DNA of 64,000 bases from Henckelia pumila (GCF_033568475.1 NC_133123.1:24848622-24912621), one strand, 5' to 3'. Shown: positions 35,672 to 48,118, numbered from the stretch's first letter. Notes: a model not told the origin generated them from the sequence alone. Program-made: numbers and translations.

Positions 35672-36672
35672 TGTAGTGACCATGCATGGTATCACCTACG
35701 AACTGGCAACTAATAGTATGAATTAAACTTAATACAGCAAAATAACTTAACAGAGTAAAACATGCGGAAACAAAACCATAATTTACATATCAGCTTAGTA
35801 ACATAATCCAGGCTTAAACCTGTAGTGATACAACCAAAACGAAACCTTAAACAGTAAACATTATACAGCTATATCGAATCCTGCTATATAATAAAATCCT
35901 CAAGGCTCCTGCTCCCTAGTCTTGCCTTGAACTACCAGCTCCGTCCATCCTGCAACCTGCCCCATGGAATAGGGTGTCCAAGATAACAACTAGGACGTGA
36001 GCACTAACGCCCAGTACATAGACATGAGTAAACATATGTATATAATGCATGCAACATGATGACTGGTACAGGGTCATCTGAAAAATCATGCTCAGAACTG
36101 GCGCCACATGAGTGCTGCCACCGCACGGATCAACCTCTGGGTGCAACCACACTCGTCTAGTACACCAGAGTAGACAGAAATAAATTCCCCCGCCGTCGCG
36201 GTACTCTCAGTGACAGACTATCGAGTATAGAGCTGAGCGGCTCTATAGTCAGGTATAACAAGGTATAGGCTCAACGTGTATATGCACATGACATATGAAT
36301 ATAGAAAGCGGTAAATCATATATCATGTCATATAATAATGCCAAATAAATGCAACATATAAACATGTATACTCGCTGGCAATCTCAGTCAATGTGTACGT
36401 ACCTCTAGGCTAGTTCAAGTATAGTAAGATCCTAGGTTCCAAGCCTATATTCAAAAGTTCACCGTATCACTACATAAATTCTATAAGCCTTAACTAAGCT
36501 AATAAGTACTCCCAAAACTTAAATAGATTCCCGAACCATACCTTTGTCCGTAGATAGCCTTTTGGAGTCGCTAGTTCCGGATGACTATAACCACACCTTG
36601 GTTATTCCAGAACCTCTATTATAACCGATAGGGCCCTCAAGTGTATATCTCACACTATATAACTATAGAAGG
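35672..36672 (-). repeat. Element 1 5' LTR, inner part
   Basis: It aligns with 29520 to about 30519 of the 3' LTR and is cut at GAAGG by the insertion of element 2. It resumes at 46679-46684. Confidence 0.93.
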
Positions 36673-39255
36673 TGTAACACCCGGTATTTTAAAATACGTA
36701 AATTCGCATGCATAATTAGGATATTTAATTATTTAAATTTTAGATTTATGGGTTAAATAATTATGTGAATTAATTGTGCATGATTTAATTTATTTTTAAG
36801 CATTTAACCCATAATTAGTGATTTTACGATTTTTAGTATTTTAATTGTTTGATCGCGTAGACGGGACCGTGGACGGACGAGATACCAAAATATTTAGCCA
36901 AAAATATTTTTATACGTTTTTGAGCCTTAAAATATTATTTTTAAGACTTTTTGCCAAGAAAAGTTTAGTATTTATTTAGGTATTTATTTAATGGCCTATT
37001 TTTAGCCAAAATAAGTCCTTTTGTTGACTTTTATTAATTTTTAAAAATAGCCTAAATGATTATTTCGAGATTTACTAATTTTTATCAGATTTGTATGTAT
37101 TTTTAAAGTTTAAAAGTTTGTGTTTTTATGGTATATTATCTATCAAAATTTAATTATATCAAATCATATCTTAATTATCCTAACCATCTACCCAAAAATC
37201 ACTCCCTAATCCCACGACCCAAACCCCTAGCCGCCACCATCAGAATCCTCCTCCACCATCCTCACGTTTCAGCAGACATACAAGCCTCCATAGCCGTGTT
37301 CCTTTGAGCTTTCTTGGAGATTCTTCACCGTCCCGTCGTCCCGAGGCCCGTACACGCGTATATCTTCGTAAAAAAAAAAAATCAAAGGCATGATTCCTTC
37401 CTTTTTTTTCTTTCCGTGACTTACCAGTAGGTATAGGTGTGTGTCGAGTATGCATTCTTTGTCCATGAATTTTTTTCAGAAATCAATTTGGTGTTTGAAT
37501 GTATGCGCTTGGTTGGTTGTTTTCATGAATCATACTCACGTTTTCTTAGCCATGGTTCGTTCCACTGCTGGCCGAGGGGTTGTAGGACGTGTGATAGTGC
37601 CTAGGCTCGAATGGCTCGAGTGGCTCGAGCCAAACGAGCCCAGAAATCCAGCTGATGCGGTTCGGCCCCTGTGCGTGCAGATTTAGGGTTTGGGAGAAAG
37701 GGGTTTCGGCTTAGTGGCTTGGGATGCATGGGGTCGGGTCTTTGGGCAGGTTAGGTCCGCCCAGACGTGGGCTACGTCTGGGCGGCGGCGCTCCGGCCAG
37801 GGGCGGCCGGAGCAGGCCGGCAGCAGCCAAGGAGTGGCTGCTGCTCTCGGCCGCGGCAGAAACGGGAGATGGGTGGGGGTTTCGGGCTAGGGTTGCAGAT
37901 AGGTTCGGGCCGGGTTCGGTGGTCCGGGTCGAGTCCTTGGGTCATGGGTCAAGTTAGTTGGGTCCGGGTCCGGGTTAAGTTAGTTGGGCTCGGGTATTTT
38001 TATTTTTAAAGTTTTAAGTTTAATTAAAGGTTTAATGGGCCTAATTAAATCTTAAAATTTTATTGGGCTCAAGTTAATTATTTTGGGTTAAGTTTAATTT
38101 TAATTGGGCTTAAATTAATTTAATTAAGTGAGTCCAATAATTTTTATGGGCTTTAGGGCCCGTGAAAGTTATTGGGCCAGTCTTTGGGCTTTTGGGCCCA
38201 TTGGGCCAGATTTAAGTAAATGGGCTTGAGTGTTAGGGCCAGCAGTCCAGGACTATCCATGAGAAATTTGCATGTGTCCTGAATATATATTTAATTATTT
38301 TTATGCATTTAAGTTATTTTAATATTTATATGTTAGTAAGAAATTAAATTAAATATATATGAAGGACACACGTTTTATTCAAGTACATGCATTCATGAAA
38401 TAATATTTTATGCATGATTTAATGTTTAAGGTTGAGCAAGAAAATATTTTATGTTGAAAGTTGAAGTAGTGTGACAATTTAAGGGGGATTCGTCCCCATA
38501 TGATTGAAGGGCAGTTTACTGCCAATTTAAGAGGTGATTCGTCACCGGCCATGTACGTTGGTTTCCACGCTGATCAGTATTTAATGTATGATTTAAGGTT
38601 ACACTATGGATACAACCATGCTATGTTAGAAAATTAATTTGCTCAACATTGTTATGTATTATATTATTTAAGTTTATTTAAGTTAAGTTATGTTACGTAA
38701 TTTTTTAAGCATGCTTATTCATGTATATGTATGTATTAGTATTTAATTGTTTTAAATTATTTTTAAACCCTTGTTATGTTAGCATGTTGGGCCTCTAGGC
38801 TCACTACACTGGTATGGTGCAGGTGAGGACGTTGAGGATGATGTTGTCCCCACCGGAGGTGAGGATGTATGAGCAGACATGCAGTGACCCCATGACCGTG
38901 ATAGATGTCTGAGTCACCTTGCATGTTTTTGAATATTTTAGCATGATACATTTTTATTATTTTTTCAGTGGTTGTGAGTTTAGAATATTTTATTAAATAT
39001 TTTCAGTGCATGCAGAATTTACTCATTTTTATTTTGCAGTATTTTTAATTAAATGTTTGACTCAGATGTTTATTTTATTTTAAAGAATGCATTTTTATTT
39101 AAGTATTTATTTGTTTATTTATTTATTTATTTATTTTAAATCTTTTTATTCTGTGCATATATGTATGGGCATATATGTACATATTTTATTTAGTAAGTAT
39201 ATAAAAAAAAAAATTCGCATATTTATTTATTAATTATAGAGTTAGGGTCGTTTCA
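36673..39255 (+). repeat. Element 2 5' LTR (2583 bp)
   Basis: It pairs with 44095-46678. It includes a GC-rich island (about 37560-37990) within otherwise AT-rich sequence and an ATTT microsatellite near 39110-39135. Short open frames inside occur in both LTR copies and are not treated as genes. Confidence 0.95.
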
Positions 39256-39257
39256 GT

Positions 39258-39269
39258 TGGTATCAGAGC
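39258..39269 (+). other. Element 2 primer-binding site
   Basis: TGGTATCAGAGC lies two bases inside the 5' LTR and is complementary to initiator Met tRNA. Confidence 0.93.
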
Positions 39270-39442
39270 ACGGTCCTCGGAGGGGTCATTACTGCTATGC
39301 GAGCTCAGAAGTCCACGCTACCGGTCTGTAAGTTTTAAGTGTTTATAGCATGATTTAATTTTTAGAATTTAAGTTAGCATTAAATTTTAAACCACTTAGT
39401 TATGCATGGCGATTTACGTAAAGAAATATGTCGTGGTGCAGA

Positions 39443-40489
39443 ATGCCTCCTAGACCAGTTAACAGACGTGGGGGACCTCCACCTCCACCTCCGCAGAACC
39501 CTATTGCAGCATTGGAGCAGGCCAATGCAAATATGATGGCTGGGATTACTGCTCTGTTAGAGCAGCAGGCTACTCGTCCCAGGTTGTCCCACGAGGAGGA
39601 CGTTGCTGAGAGGTTCCAGAAGAAGGGACTCAAGGAGTTTGTGGGGACCACCGATCCTTTGGTGGCGGAGGGATGGATTCGCTCTCTGGAGTCCATATTT
39701 GCTTATATGGGGATCACAGACACCGACAGGGTGAACTGTGCGACGTACATGCTGCGGGGTGATGCAGCGCTCTGGTGGGAGGGTGCAGCCAGGGGAGTTC
39801 ACCTTCCTACACTGACCTGGGCAGAGTTTAGGCGTACCTTCTACGCCAAGTACTTTACTGAGGATGTGCGCAGTCGCATGATCCGTGAGTTTATGAGTCT
39901 CCGTCAGGGGGACAAGGCCGTGGTTGAGTATGTGAGGCTGTTCGAGAGGGGCTGTCACTTTGTGCCCTTGATTGCTGATAGTCCGCAGGAGAAGTTGAGG
40001 CAGTTTGTGGAGGGCCTGAAGGCTGATATCAGGCATGATGTTCGTATGGCAGACGTCCTTACTTATGAGTCTGCAGTCAGTAGAGCCTTGCGTTCCGAGG
40101 AGGGTCGGAGAGAGATCCAGAGGGAGCAGCAAGGGAAGAGGCAGTTTCAGGCTGGGTACCAGCGACCATCTTCGCAGCCTCCTGCGAAGAAGCAGTTTAC
40201 AGGGCCGGCTAAGGGCCCGAATCAGCAGCAGAGGCCACAGCAGCAGAGGCCGCAGCAGCAGAGGGGCGGGGCCCCTAATTCCATAGCTTATCCTACTTGC
40301 CCGAAGTGCCAGATGATGCATTCGGGACCTTGTCTATTGGGAGCAGGAGTTTGCTACCACTGTAGGGAGCCAGGGCATCAGATAGCTAACTGCCCCAGGA
40401 AGAAGAACACCGCTGGTAGGGTGTTTGTGATGCAGGCTGAGGAGGTAGATCCAGACACCTCCTTGATCACCGGTATATCTTATCCCTAG
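39443..40489 (+). CDS. Element 2 Gag
   Basis: Open frame with two possible starts (39428 and 39443); the second (MPPRPVNRRGG) resembles starts of related Gag proteins. A proline run is followed by the capsid-like core (GWIRSLESIFAYMGITD, ALWWEGAARG, FRRTFYAKYF), a Gln/Arg-rich linker encoded by a CAGCAG-type repeat (about 40225-40265), and the CCHC knuckle CYHCREPGHQIANC. Unspliced, the frame ends ...SLITGISYP at 40489. If the putative intron 40473-40675 is removed, it continues in frame into protease. Confidence 0.9.
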   Translation: MPPRPVNRRGGPPPPPPQNPIAALEQANANMMAGITALLEQQATRPRLSHEEDVAERFQKKGLKEFVGTTDPLVAEGWIRSLESIFAYMGITDTDRVNCATYMLRGDAALWWEGAARGVHLPTLTWAEFRRTFYAKYFTEDVRSRMIREFMSLRQGDKAVVEYVRLFERGCHFVPLIADSPQEKLRQFVEGLKADIRHDVRMADVLTYESAVSRALRSEEGRREIQREQQGKRQFQAGYQRPSSQPPAKKQFTGPAKGPNQQQRPQQQRPQQQRGGAPNSIAYPTCPKCQMMHSGPCLLGAGVCYHCREPGHQIANCPRKKNTAGRVFVMQAEEVDPDTSLITGISYP

Positions 40490-40675
40490 CATTTTAATAA
40501 TTTTCCTTTGGTTAAAAATTTAGTCTTTAATTTGGAATTCTTGTTATTTGGGTTATTTAACTGCATGTTAGAATAGAAAGCATGTTTTACTTGTGATTAG
40601 AATTAAGAATTTGTAGTGACTCGTTTGGAAAAATTTAGTAGTGGTATGAAACTGTTGGGAATTTTCTGCGTGCAG
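40473..40675 (+). other. Putative 203-bp intron between gag and protease of element 2
   Basis: The donor is ACCG/GTATAT and the acceptor is TTTTCTGCGTGCAG. The interval is AT-rich. Removing it joins ...SLITG to RILVGG... in frame and restores the spacing from knuckle to protease motif seen in element 1. Without removal, Gag ends five codons into the interval. Confidence 0.65.
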
Positions 40676-43600
40676 GGAGAATTCTAGTTGGAGGCAACTC
40701 CACGTTTGCGTTGCTAGATTCAGGGGCTACGCATTCGTTTATCTCCCTGGAGTTTATCAGGCGGGTAGGCATCACACCTGAGAGTAGTGACAGTGGGTAT
40801 GATGTTACTATGCCGTCAGGGCAGATAATTTCTACCTCGAAGGTTATTCGAGGACTGGAGTTAGAGCTGCAGGGACACTCCATTCGAGCAGATGTAGTAG
40901 TTTTTCCTTTGAGTGGTTTTGATCTTATTTTGGGTATGGACTGGTTGACAGTCAATGGAGCTTCGATTGATTTTCGTCGGAGGTCAGTATCAGTGAGACC
41001 TGCAGTGGGCGACCCGTTCACTTTTCATGCATCTCAGAGCAGTGATAATCCTCAGGTGATATCTCATATTCAGGCGAGGAAGTTGTTGAGACGAGGTTGC
41101 CAGAGGTTTCTAGCGAGTATTGTCACGACTTCAGAGCCATCTAGCAGCTCATTATCAGAGATAGAGGTGGTTCGTGACTTTCCGGATGTCTTTCCAGAGA
41201 ATGTTGCCGGAATTCCACCAGTGAGAGAGGTGGAGTTCAGCATCGACTTAGTGCCAGACACTGTGCCTATCTCTAAGGCACCGTACAGACTTGCTCCTAC
41301 CGAGATGAAAGAGTTGAAGGAGCAGATTTAGGAGTTGTTAGAGAAAGGCTTTGTTCGTCCTAGGTTTTCTCCGTGGGGAGCTCCGATGTTATTTGTGAAG
41401 AAGAAGGATGACAGTATGAGACTGTGCATCGATTACCGAGAGCTTAATAGGGTCACAGTGAAGAACAAGTATCCACTGCCGAGGATAGAGGATTTATTTG
41501 ACCAGTTGCAGGGAGCTTCAGTGTTCTCCAAGATCGATCTGCGATCTGGTTATCATCAGTTGCGTGTTAGAGATACAGATGTGTCCAAGACTGCTTTCAG
41601 GACACGATATGGGCATTACGAGTTCTTAGTGATGCCATTCGGGATGACCAATGCTCCAGCGGTTTTCATGGATCTCATGAACCGAGTCTTTCAGCCGTAT
41701 TTAGATCAGTTCATCATAGTCTTTATTGATGATATCTTGATCTATTCTAGGAGCATCGAGGAGCATAGACAACATCTTCAGACAGCCTTGCAGACTTTGA
41801 GGGAGCATCGGTTGTATGCCAAGTTCAGCAAGTGCGAGTTTTGGCTTGAGCAGGTGGCATTTCTTGGCCACATTATTTCGAGAGATGGGATTGCAGTTGA
41901 TCAGTCTAAGGTTGAGGCAGTGTAGAATTGGGGTATTCCGAAGAATGCTTCAGAGATTCGCAGTTTCTTGGGTTTGGCAGGATATTATAGGAAGTTCATC
42001 AAGGGTTTTTCCTCTATTGCAGTACCCTTGACTTCCTTGACCAAGAAGAATGCGAAGTTTATCTGGAGTTCAGACTGTCAGAGGAGCTTCGATCAGCTAA
42101 AGGAAGCACTCACTACTGCACCAGTGTTAGCGATGACAGTACCACACGAGGAGTTAGTGGTGTACACCGACGCGTCTAAACTAGGTTTAGGCGCAGTGCT
42201 TATGCAGTGTGGTAAGGTTATTGCGTATGCGTCGAGGCAGCTGAAGATTCACGAGCAGAATTATCCGACGCATGACTTGGAGTTAGCAGCAGTGGTCTTC
42301 GCTTTGAAAATCTGGAGGCACTATCTGTATGGCGAGAAGTGCAAGATTTTCACAGACCACAAGAGTCTCAAGTACTTCTTCACACAGAAGGAGTTGAACA
42401 TGAGACAGCGCAGATGGTTGGAGTTGGTGAAGGACTATGACTGTGACATTAGCTACCATCCGGGTAAAGCTAATGTGGTGGCCGATGCTTTGAGTCGGAA
42501 GTCGTCAGTGGTATCATGTTTGACTGTACAGTTACCACTACAGAGTGAGATTCAGAGATTTGGCTTGGAGTGTTATCCGAGTGGCCATGCACCGAGCTTG
42601 TCAGTGTTGACGGTGCAGCCAGTTCTGAGAGCTCGGATTAGAGAGGGACAGTCTACTGATGAGGAGTTGCAGCGATGGAGACAGAGAGATGAGGCTAGAG
42701 GTAACCTCTTGTATACAATGGAGGATGGTATCGTTCAGTACCGTGGTAGGATGTGGGTATCGAACGTCGATCAGTTGAGAGCTGAGATTTTGGCAGAGGC
42801 TCACACATCTCCGTACTCCATTCACCCCGGAAGTACGAAGATGTACAGAGATTTACAGCTATTGTATTGGTGGCCCGGGATGAAGAGTGACATCGGGAGA
42901 GTGGTGTCAGAGTGCTTGACTTGTCAGCAAGTCAAGGCAGAGCATCAGCGTCCAGCAGGACTTCTTAGACCTCTTCCTATTCCGGAATGGAAATGGAAGA
43001 ATATTACGATGGACTTTGTGGTTGGCTTACCGAGGAGCGCCAGAGGTTGCACAGCGATTTGGGTGATTGTGGATAGACTCACCAAGTCAGCTCATTTCTT
43101 GCCGGTGAAGACTACTTATACTTTGACACAGTATGCAGAGCTTTACATCAGAGAGATTGTTAGACTGCATGGCATACCAGTGTCTATTGTGTCAGACAGA
43201 GATCCGAGATTCACATCAGCGTTTTGGAAGAGTCTGCACACAGCTTTGGGGACGAGGCTTTTGTTCAGTATAGCGTTTCATCCCCAGACAGATGGTCAGT
43301 CTGAGAGAGTGATCCAGGTTCTCGAGGATCTTCTGAGAGCTTGTGTCATTGATTTTCGGGGCTCTTGGGAGACTAGACTACCATTAGTGGAGTTTACCTA
43401 TAACAACAGCTTTCAGTCGTCTATAGGTATGGCTCCGTATGCAGCATTGTATGGGAGGAGATGCAGATCTCCTGTGCATTGGGATGAGGTTGGTGAGCGG
43501 ATTTTGTTGGGTCCTGAGATTGTGCAGCAGACAGCTGACATAGTGACTCAGATTCGAGATCGGATGAGGACAGCTCAGAGTCGGCAGAAGAGTTATGCAG

Positions 43601-44049
43601 ATGCCAGACGACGAGATTTGGAGTTCGCTGTAGGTGATCACGTATTCCTGAAGGTGTCACCTATGAAGGGAGTAGTGCATTTTGGCCGGAGAGGCAAGCT
43701 TAATCCGAGGTATATAGGGCCATTCGAGATCTTGGAGAGAGTTGACACGTTGGCCTACCGTTTAGCTCTACCTCCTGGGTTAGCGGCAGTGCACAACGTT
43801 TTCCATGTATCCATGCTTCGGAGATATGTCTCCAACCCGTCGCATGTGTTGGATTTCGAGCCCTTACAGTTGCCACCAGATCTAGTGTATGAGGAGAGGC
43901 CAGTGCGGATCTTGGCAAGGGAGGAGCGGAGGCTTAGGACGCGGGTCATACCGATGGTCAGAGTCCAGTGGCTGAATCACTCGGAGGAGGAAGCTACTTG
44001 GGAGACCGAGGCAGATATGAGGACTCGCTACCCGGAGTTGTTCGGGTAA
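40676..44049 (+). pseudogene. Element 2 protease-RT-RNase H-integrase-chromodomain polyprotein with two TAG stops
   Basis: In one frame: protease LLDSGATHSFIS (about 40710-40745), RT from about 41240 with FIDDILIYS near 41720, RNase H from about 42150 ([13 protein letters not shown]), the integrase zinc finger (about 42790-42940, ending [11 protein letters not shown]), and the integrase core with Asp in [10 protein letters not shown] and SDRDPRF and Glu in DGQSER. The C-terminal chromodomain-like tail runs to YPELFG. TAG codons interrupt it at 41329-41331 (Gln in element 1) and 41923-41925. Otherwise it is intact over more than 3.3 kb, so the stops are probably recent. Confidence 0.93.
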
Positions 44050-44080
44050 GTACTTTAATTTCGAGGACGAAATTCAATTT

Positions 44081-44094
44081 AAGGGGGGGAGAAT
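44081..44094 (+). other. Element 2 polypurine tract
   Basis: AAGGGGGGGAGAA directly precedes the 3' LTR. Confidence 0.9.
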
Positions 44095-46678
44095 TGTAAC
44101 ACCCGGTATTTTAAAATACGCAAATCCGCATGCATAATTAGGATATTTAATTATTTAAATTTTAGATTTATGGGTTAAATAATTATGTGAATTAATTGTG
44201 CATGATTTAATTTATTTTTAAGCATTTAACCCATAATTAGTGATTTTACGATTTTTAGTATTTTAATTGTTTTGATCGCGTAGACGGACCGTGGACGGAC
44301 GAGATACCAAAATATTTAGCCAAAAATATTTTTATACGTTTTTGAGCCTTAAAATATTATTTTAAGACTTTTTGCCAAGAAAAGTTTAGTATTTATTTAG
44401 GTATTTATTTAATGGCCTATTTTTAGCCAAAATAAGTCCTTTTGTTGACTTTTATTAATTTTTAAAAATAGCCTAAATGATTATTTCGAGATTTACTAAT
44501 TTTTATCAGATTTGTATGTATTTTTAAAGTTTAAAAGTTTGTGTTTTTATGGTATATTATCTATCAAAATTTAATTATATCAAATCATATCTTAATTATC
44601 CTAACCATCTACCCAAAAATCACTCCCTAATCCCACGACCCAAACCCCTAGCCGCCACCATCAGAATCCTCCTCCACCATCCTCACGTTTCAGCAGACAT
44701 ACAAGCCTCCATAGCCGTGTTCCTTTGAGCTTTCTTGGAGATTCTTCACCGTCCCGTCGTCCCGAGGCCCGTACACGCGTATATCTTCGTAAAAAAAAAA
44801 TCAAAGGCATGATTCCTTCCTTTTTTTTCTTTCCGTGACTTACCAGTAGGTATAGGTGTGTGTCGAGTATGCATTCTTTGTCCATGAATTTTTTTCAGAA
44901 ATCAATTTGGTGTTTGAATGTATGCGCTTGGTTGGTTGTTTTCATGAATCATACTCACGTTTTCTTAGCCATGGTTCGTTCCACTGCTGGCCGAGGGGTT
45001 GTAGGACGTGTGATAGTGCCTAGGCTCGAATGGCTCGAGTGGCTCGAGCCAAACGAGCCCAAAAATCCAGCTGATGCGGTTCGGCCCCTGTGCGTGCAGA
45101 TTTAGGGTTTGGGAGAAAGGGGTTTCGGCTTAGTGGCTTGGGCTGCATGGGGTCGGGTCTTTGGGCAGGTTAGGTCCGCCCAGACGTGGGCTACGTCTGG
45201 GCGGCGGCGCTCCGGCCAGGGGCGGCCGGAGCAGGCCGGCAGCAGCCAAGGAGTGGCTGCTGCTCTCGGCCGCGGCAGAAACGGGAGATGGGTGGGGGTT
45301 TCGGGCTAGGGTTGCAGATAGGTTCGGGTCGGGTTCAATGGTCCGGGTCGAGTCCTTGGGTCATGGGTCAAGTTAGTTGGGTCCGGGTCCGGGTTAAGTT
45401 AGTTGGGCTCGGGTATTTTTATTTTTAAAGTTTTAAGTTTAATTAAAGGTTTAATGGGCCTAATTAAATCTTAAAATTTTATTGGGCTCAAGTTAATTAT
45501 TTTGGGTTAAGTTTAATTTTAATTGGGCTTAAATTAATTTAATTAAGTGAGTCCAATAATTTTTATGGGCTTTAGGGCCCGTGAAAGTTATTGGGCCAGT
45601 CTTTGGGCTTTTGGGCCCATTGGGCCAGATTTAAGTAAATGGGCTTGAGTGTTAGGGCCAGCAGTCCAGGACCATCCATGAGAAATTTGCATGTGTCCTG
45701 AATATATATTTAATTATTTTTATGCATTTAAGTTATTTTAATATTTATATGTTAGTAAGAAATTAAATTAAATATATATGAAGGACACACGTTTTATTCA
45801 AGTACATGCATTCATGAAATAATATTTTATGCATGATTTAATGTTTAAGGTTGAGCAAGAAAATATTTTATGTTGAAAGTTGAAGTAGTGTGACAATTTA
45901 AGGGGGATTCGTCCCCATATGATTGAAGGGCAGTTTACTGCCAATTTAAGAGGTGATTCGTCACCGGCCACGTACGTTGGTTTCCACGCTGATCAGTATT
46001 TAATGTATGATTTAAGGTTACACTATGGATACAACCATGCTATGTTAGAAAATTAATTTGCTCAACATTGTTATGTATTATATTATTTAAGTTTATTTAA
46101 GTTAAGTTATATTACGTAATTTTTTAAGCATGCTTATTCATGTATATGTATGTATTAGTATTTAATTGTTTTAAATTATTTTTAAACCCTTGTTATGTTA
46201 GCATGTTGGGCCTCTAGGCTCACTACACTGGTATGGTGCAGGTGAGGACGTTGAGGATGATGTTGTCCCCACCGGAGGTGAGGATGTATGAGCAGACATG
46301 CAGTGACCCCATGACCGTGATAGATGTCTGAGTCACCTTGCATGTTTTTGAATATTTTAGCATGATACATTTTTATTATTTTTTCAGTGGTTGTGAGTTT
46401 AGAATATTTTATTAAATATTTTCAGTGCATGCAGAATTTACTCATTTTTATTTTGCAGTATTTTTAATTAAATGTTTGACTCAGATGTTTATTTTATTTT
46501 AAAGAATGCATTTTTATTTAAGTATTTATTTGTTTATTTATTTATTTATTTATTTTAAATCTTTTTATACTGTGCATATATGTATGGGCATATATATACA
46601 TATTTTATTTAGTAAGTATATATATAAAAAAAATTTTCCGCATATTTATTTATTAATTATAGAGTTAGGGTCGTTTCA
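44095..46678 (+). repeat. Element 2 3' LTR (2584 bp)
   Basis: It pairs with 36673-39255; only scattered single-base and small indel differences are visible. Its right end abuts the GAAGG duplication. Confidence 0.95.
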
Positions 46679-47142
46679 GAAGGAAACTCGGGAATTCGTA
46701 TTTAGAAATGAATCTGAGAAGCCCTATTTATAGGCAAAATTCCCGGCCAAGATCGGAAATTCCGATTTCAGGATCGGAGCTTCCGATCCAGCTCACTGCG
46801 TGCATGTGTGACACGTCGGGATCGGAACTTTCGATCGGGCGATCGGAGCTTCCGATCTGCTCTACGTTCAACACTTGTCAAAACTCGTGGCTGAGTCATC
46901 GAGCATTGCTGGCAGCTGGAGATCGGAACGTCCGTTCCAGGATCGGAGCTTTCGATCTCGATGCTTCCGCTAGGCTTCCGAAGTGGTTGGAATCGGAGCT
47001 TCCGATCTGGGTTCGGAGCTTCCGATCCGGCCCAAAGTCAAAAGCCTATATTCCCTTCCGAAGTCCAATAATACTCCGAAATTACTAACCCTTAATCATG
47101 TTTAACATATTATTATCTTAAAATAGAATCTGGGTTACTACA
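46679..47142 (-). repeat. Element 1 5' LTR, outer (U3) part
   Basis: It continues the element 1 LTR after element 2; the first five bases are the duplicated GAAGG. It contains the TATA box (minus strand, CTATAAATAGGG) and a second copy of the palindrome array. The element 2 insertion point is only about 50 bp downstream of that TATA box. Confidence 0.93.
46753..47025 (-). promoter_or_regulatory. Phased palindrome array in element 1 U3 (5' LTR copy)
   Basis: Homologous to 30590-30862. 13-mers start at 46753, 46774, 46822, 46843, 46923, 46943, 46993 and 47013. Doublet intervals are 21, 21, 20 and 20 bp, so spacing is preserved even where the motif itself has mutated. Confidence 0.75.
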
Positions 47143-47147
47143 ATTTG

Positions 47148-48118
47148 GATATTTGATTCATTCAATATTTGTCCATCAGATTCGGCTTGATTGCTCATGA
47201 TTCGTTTTATAGGACGTGTTTTTCGATTTATCGGATATATTTCTTACAAGATGTTACAGGAAACTAGGAGCTACGGAGAGGCGGTAGAATAATTGATTTG
47301 TCGATTACGAAGAGAAGTTTATCTATTATGTTAATAATATGTGATATTAAGTCGTGTCTTATGCTTGTAGCCTAAGTGGCATCAAACTCCCATAATTGAG
47401 AAAGATATTGTATTCAAGACCTGAAAACACTCATTTCGATATAAAGATAAAGAGCAAAAAAAAAAAAAAAAAACAGTCCAGCGAAGTGTTTTCAAAAGCC
47501 ATACACTGTGGCATTAGTCCTAGTTCTCATTTACTGCTTTTCATAGCTAACCATAAAAAGAAGGTCAGAGAAGACAACCCTCAGGTATGATGATGTCTTG
47601 ATCGATCTTTCTCTTGCTTTCTTTGCTTACGAAAAAACCAATTTTTTCCAATTTCTATGATGCAATTGGAGCTTATTGACATGAAAAAAAATTAATTTAC
47701 ATAGTATTTTATGGTTACGACGATGTCATATCAACACATTATTTCTTCAAAAGAAACTCACAGCGAAGTTTACTATGACACTTTAGAAACTTATTATGAA
47801 AACGTTTGTTGTGTTTTCGTCAACCTTTATTGAGAATGATGGAGAGTTTGTATGTATTAACGAGCATGTGCATCTAATAAAATTGTTGAATTGCCTGTTG
47901 TATACATTCCGTGTAGCTGTATTATTAATTAAAGTCAAAAAGCTCCATATTTTTTAAATTTTTGTAATAAAAAAAAACCCAAAAATAATAACGTTATTAC
48001 GTGGAAACTAGAAAGTCTTTCCATTTCCATCTTTGTTTCCTTTGCTCACAGTTTACACGCGCGGAGAAGATACACAAAGTGCTGAATCTGCCAAATTTTA
48101 GGGTTCCTTCCATCGACC
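47148..48118. other. Intergenic region and 5' side of the QCR10-like gene
   Basis: AT-rich sequence with an A run at 47458-47473. The last 120 bases before 48119 are likely 5' leader. No other gene is supported. Confidence 0.4.

Larger units (their letters stand above)
36673..46678 (+). mobile_element. Gypsy element 2 (Tekay-like chromovirus), young, nested in element 1
   Basis: LTRs of 2583 and 2584 bp (36673-39255 and 44095-46678) start TGTAACACCCGG and end GGGTCGTTTCA. They look nearly identical by eye. The 5-bp target duplication is GAAGG (36668-36672 and 46679-46683). The element has an initiator-Met primer-binding site, gag, a putative intron, pol with two TAG stops, and a G-rich polypurine tract. 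Near-identity of the LTRs implies recent insertion. Confidence 0.96.
29520..47142 (-). mobile_element. Gypsy element 1 (Tekay-like chromovirus), split by element 2
   Basis: LTRs begin and end TGTAGTAACCC...GGTCACTACA on the minus strand. The 3' LTR is 29520-30979; the 5' LTR is 35672-36672 continued at 46684-47142 after removing element 2 and its duplication. A 5-bp target duplication ATTTG lies at 29515-29519 and 47143-47147. The primer-binding site matches initiator Met tRNA, and domain order is Gag, PR, RT, RH, IN, chromodomain-like tail (gypsy order). Several stops and frameshifts make it non-autonomous. LTR copies differ visibly more than those of element 2, so it is the older insertion. 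Confidence 0.93.

Noticed and set aside
37441..38009. Open frames of 66-81 residues in the element 2 LTR (also at 44860-45428)
   Set aside because: They occur identically in both LTRs, overlap each other in several frames in a GC-rich island, and match no domain.
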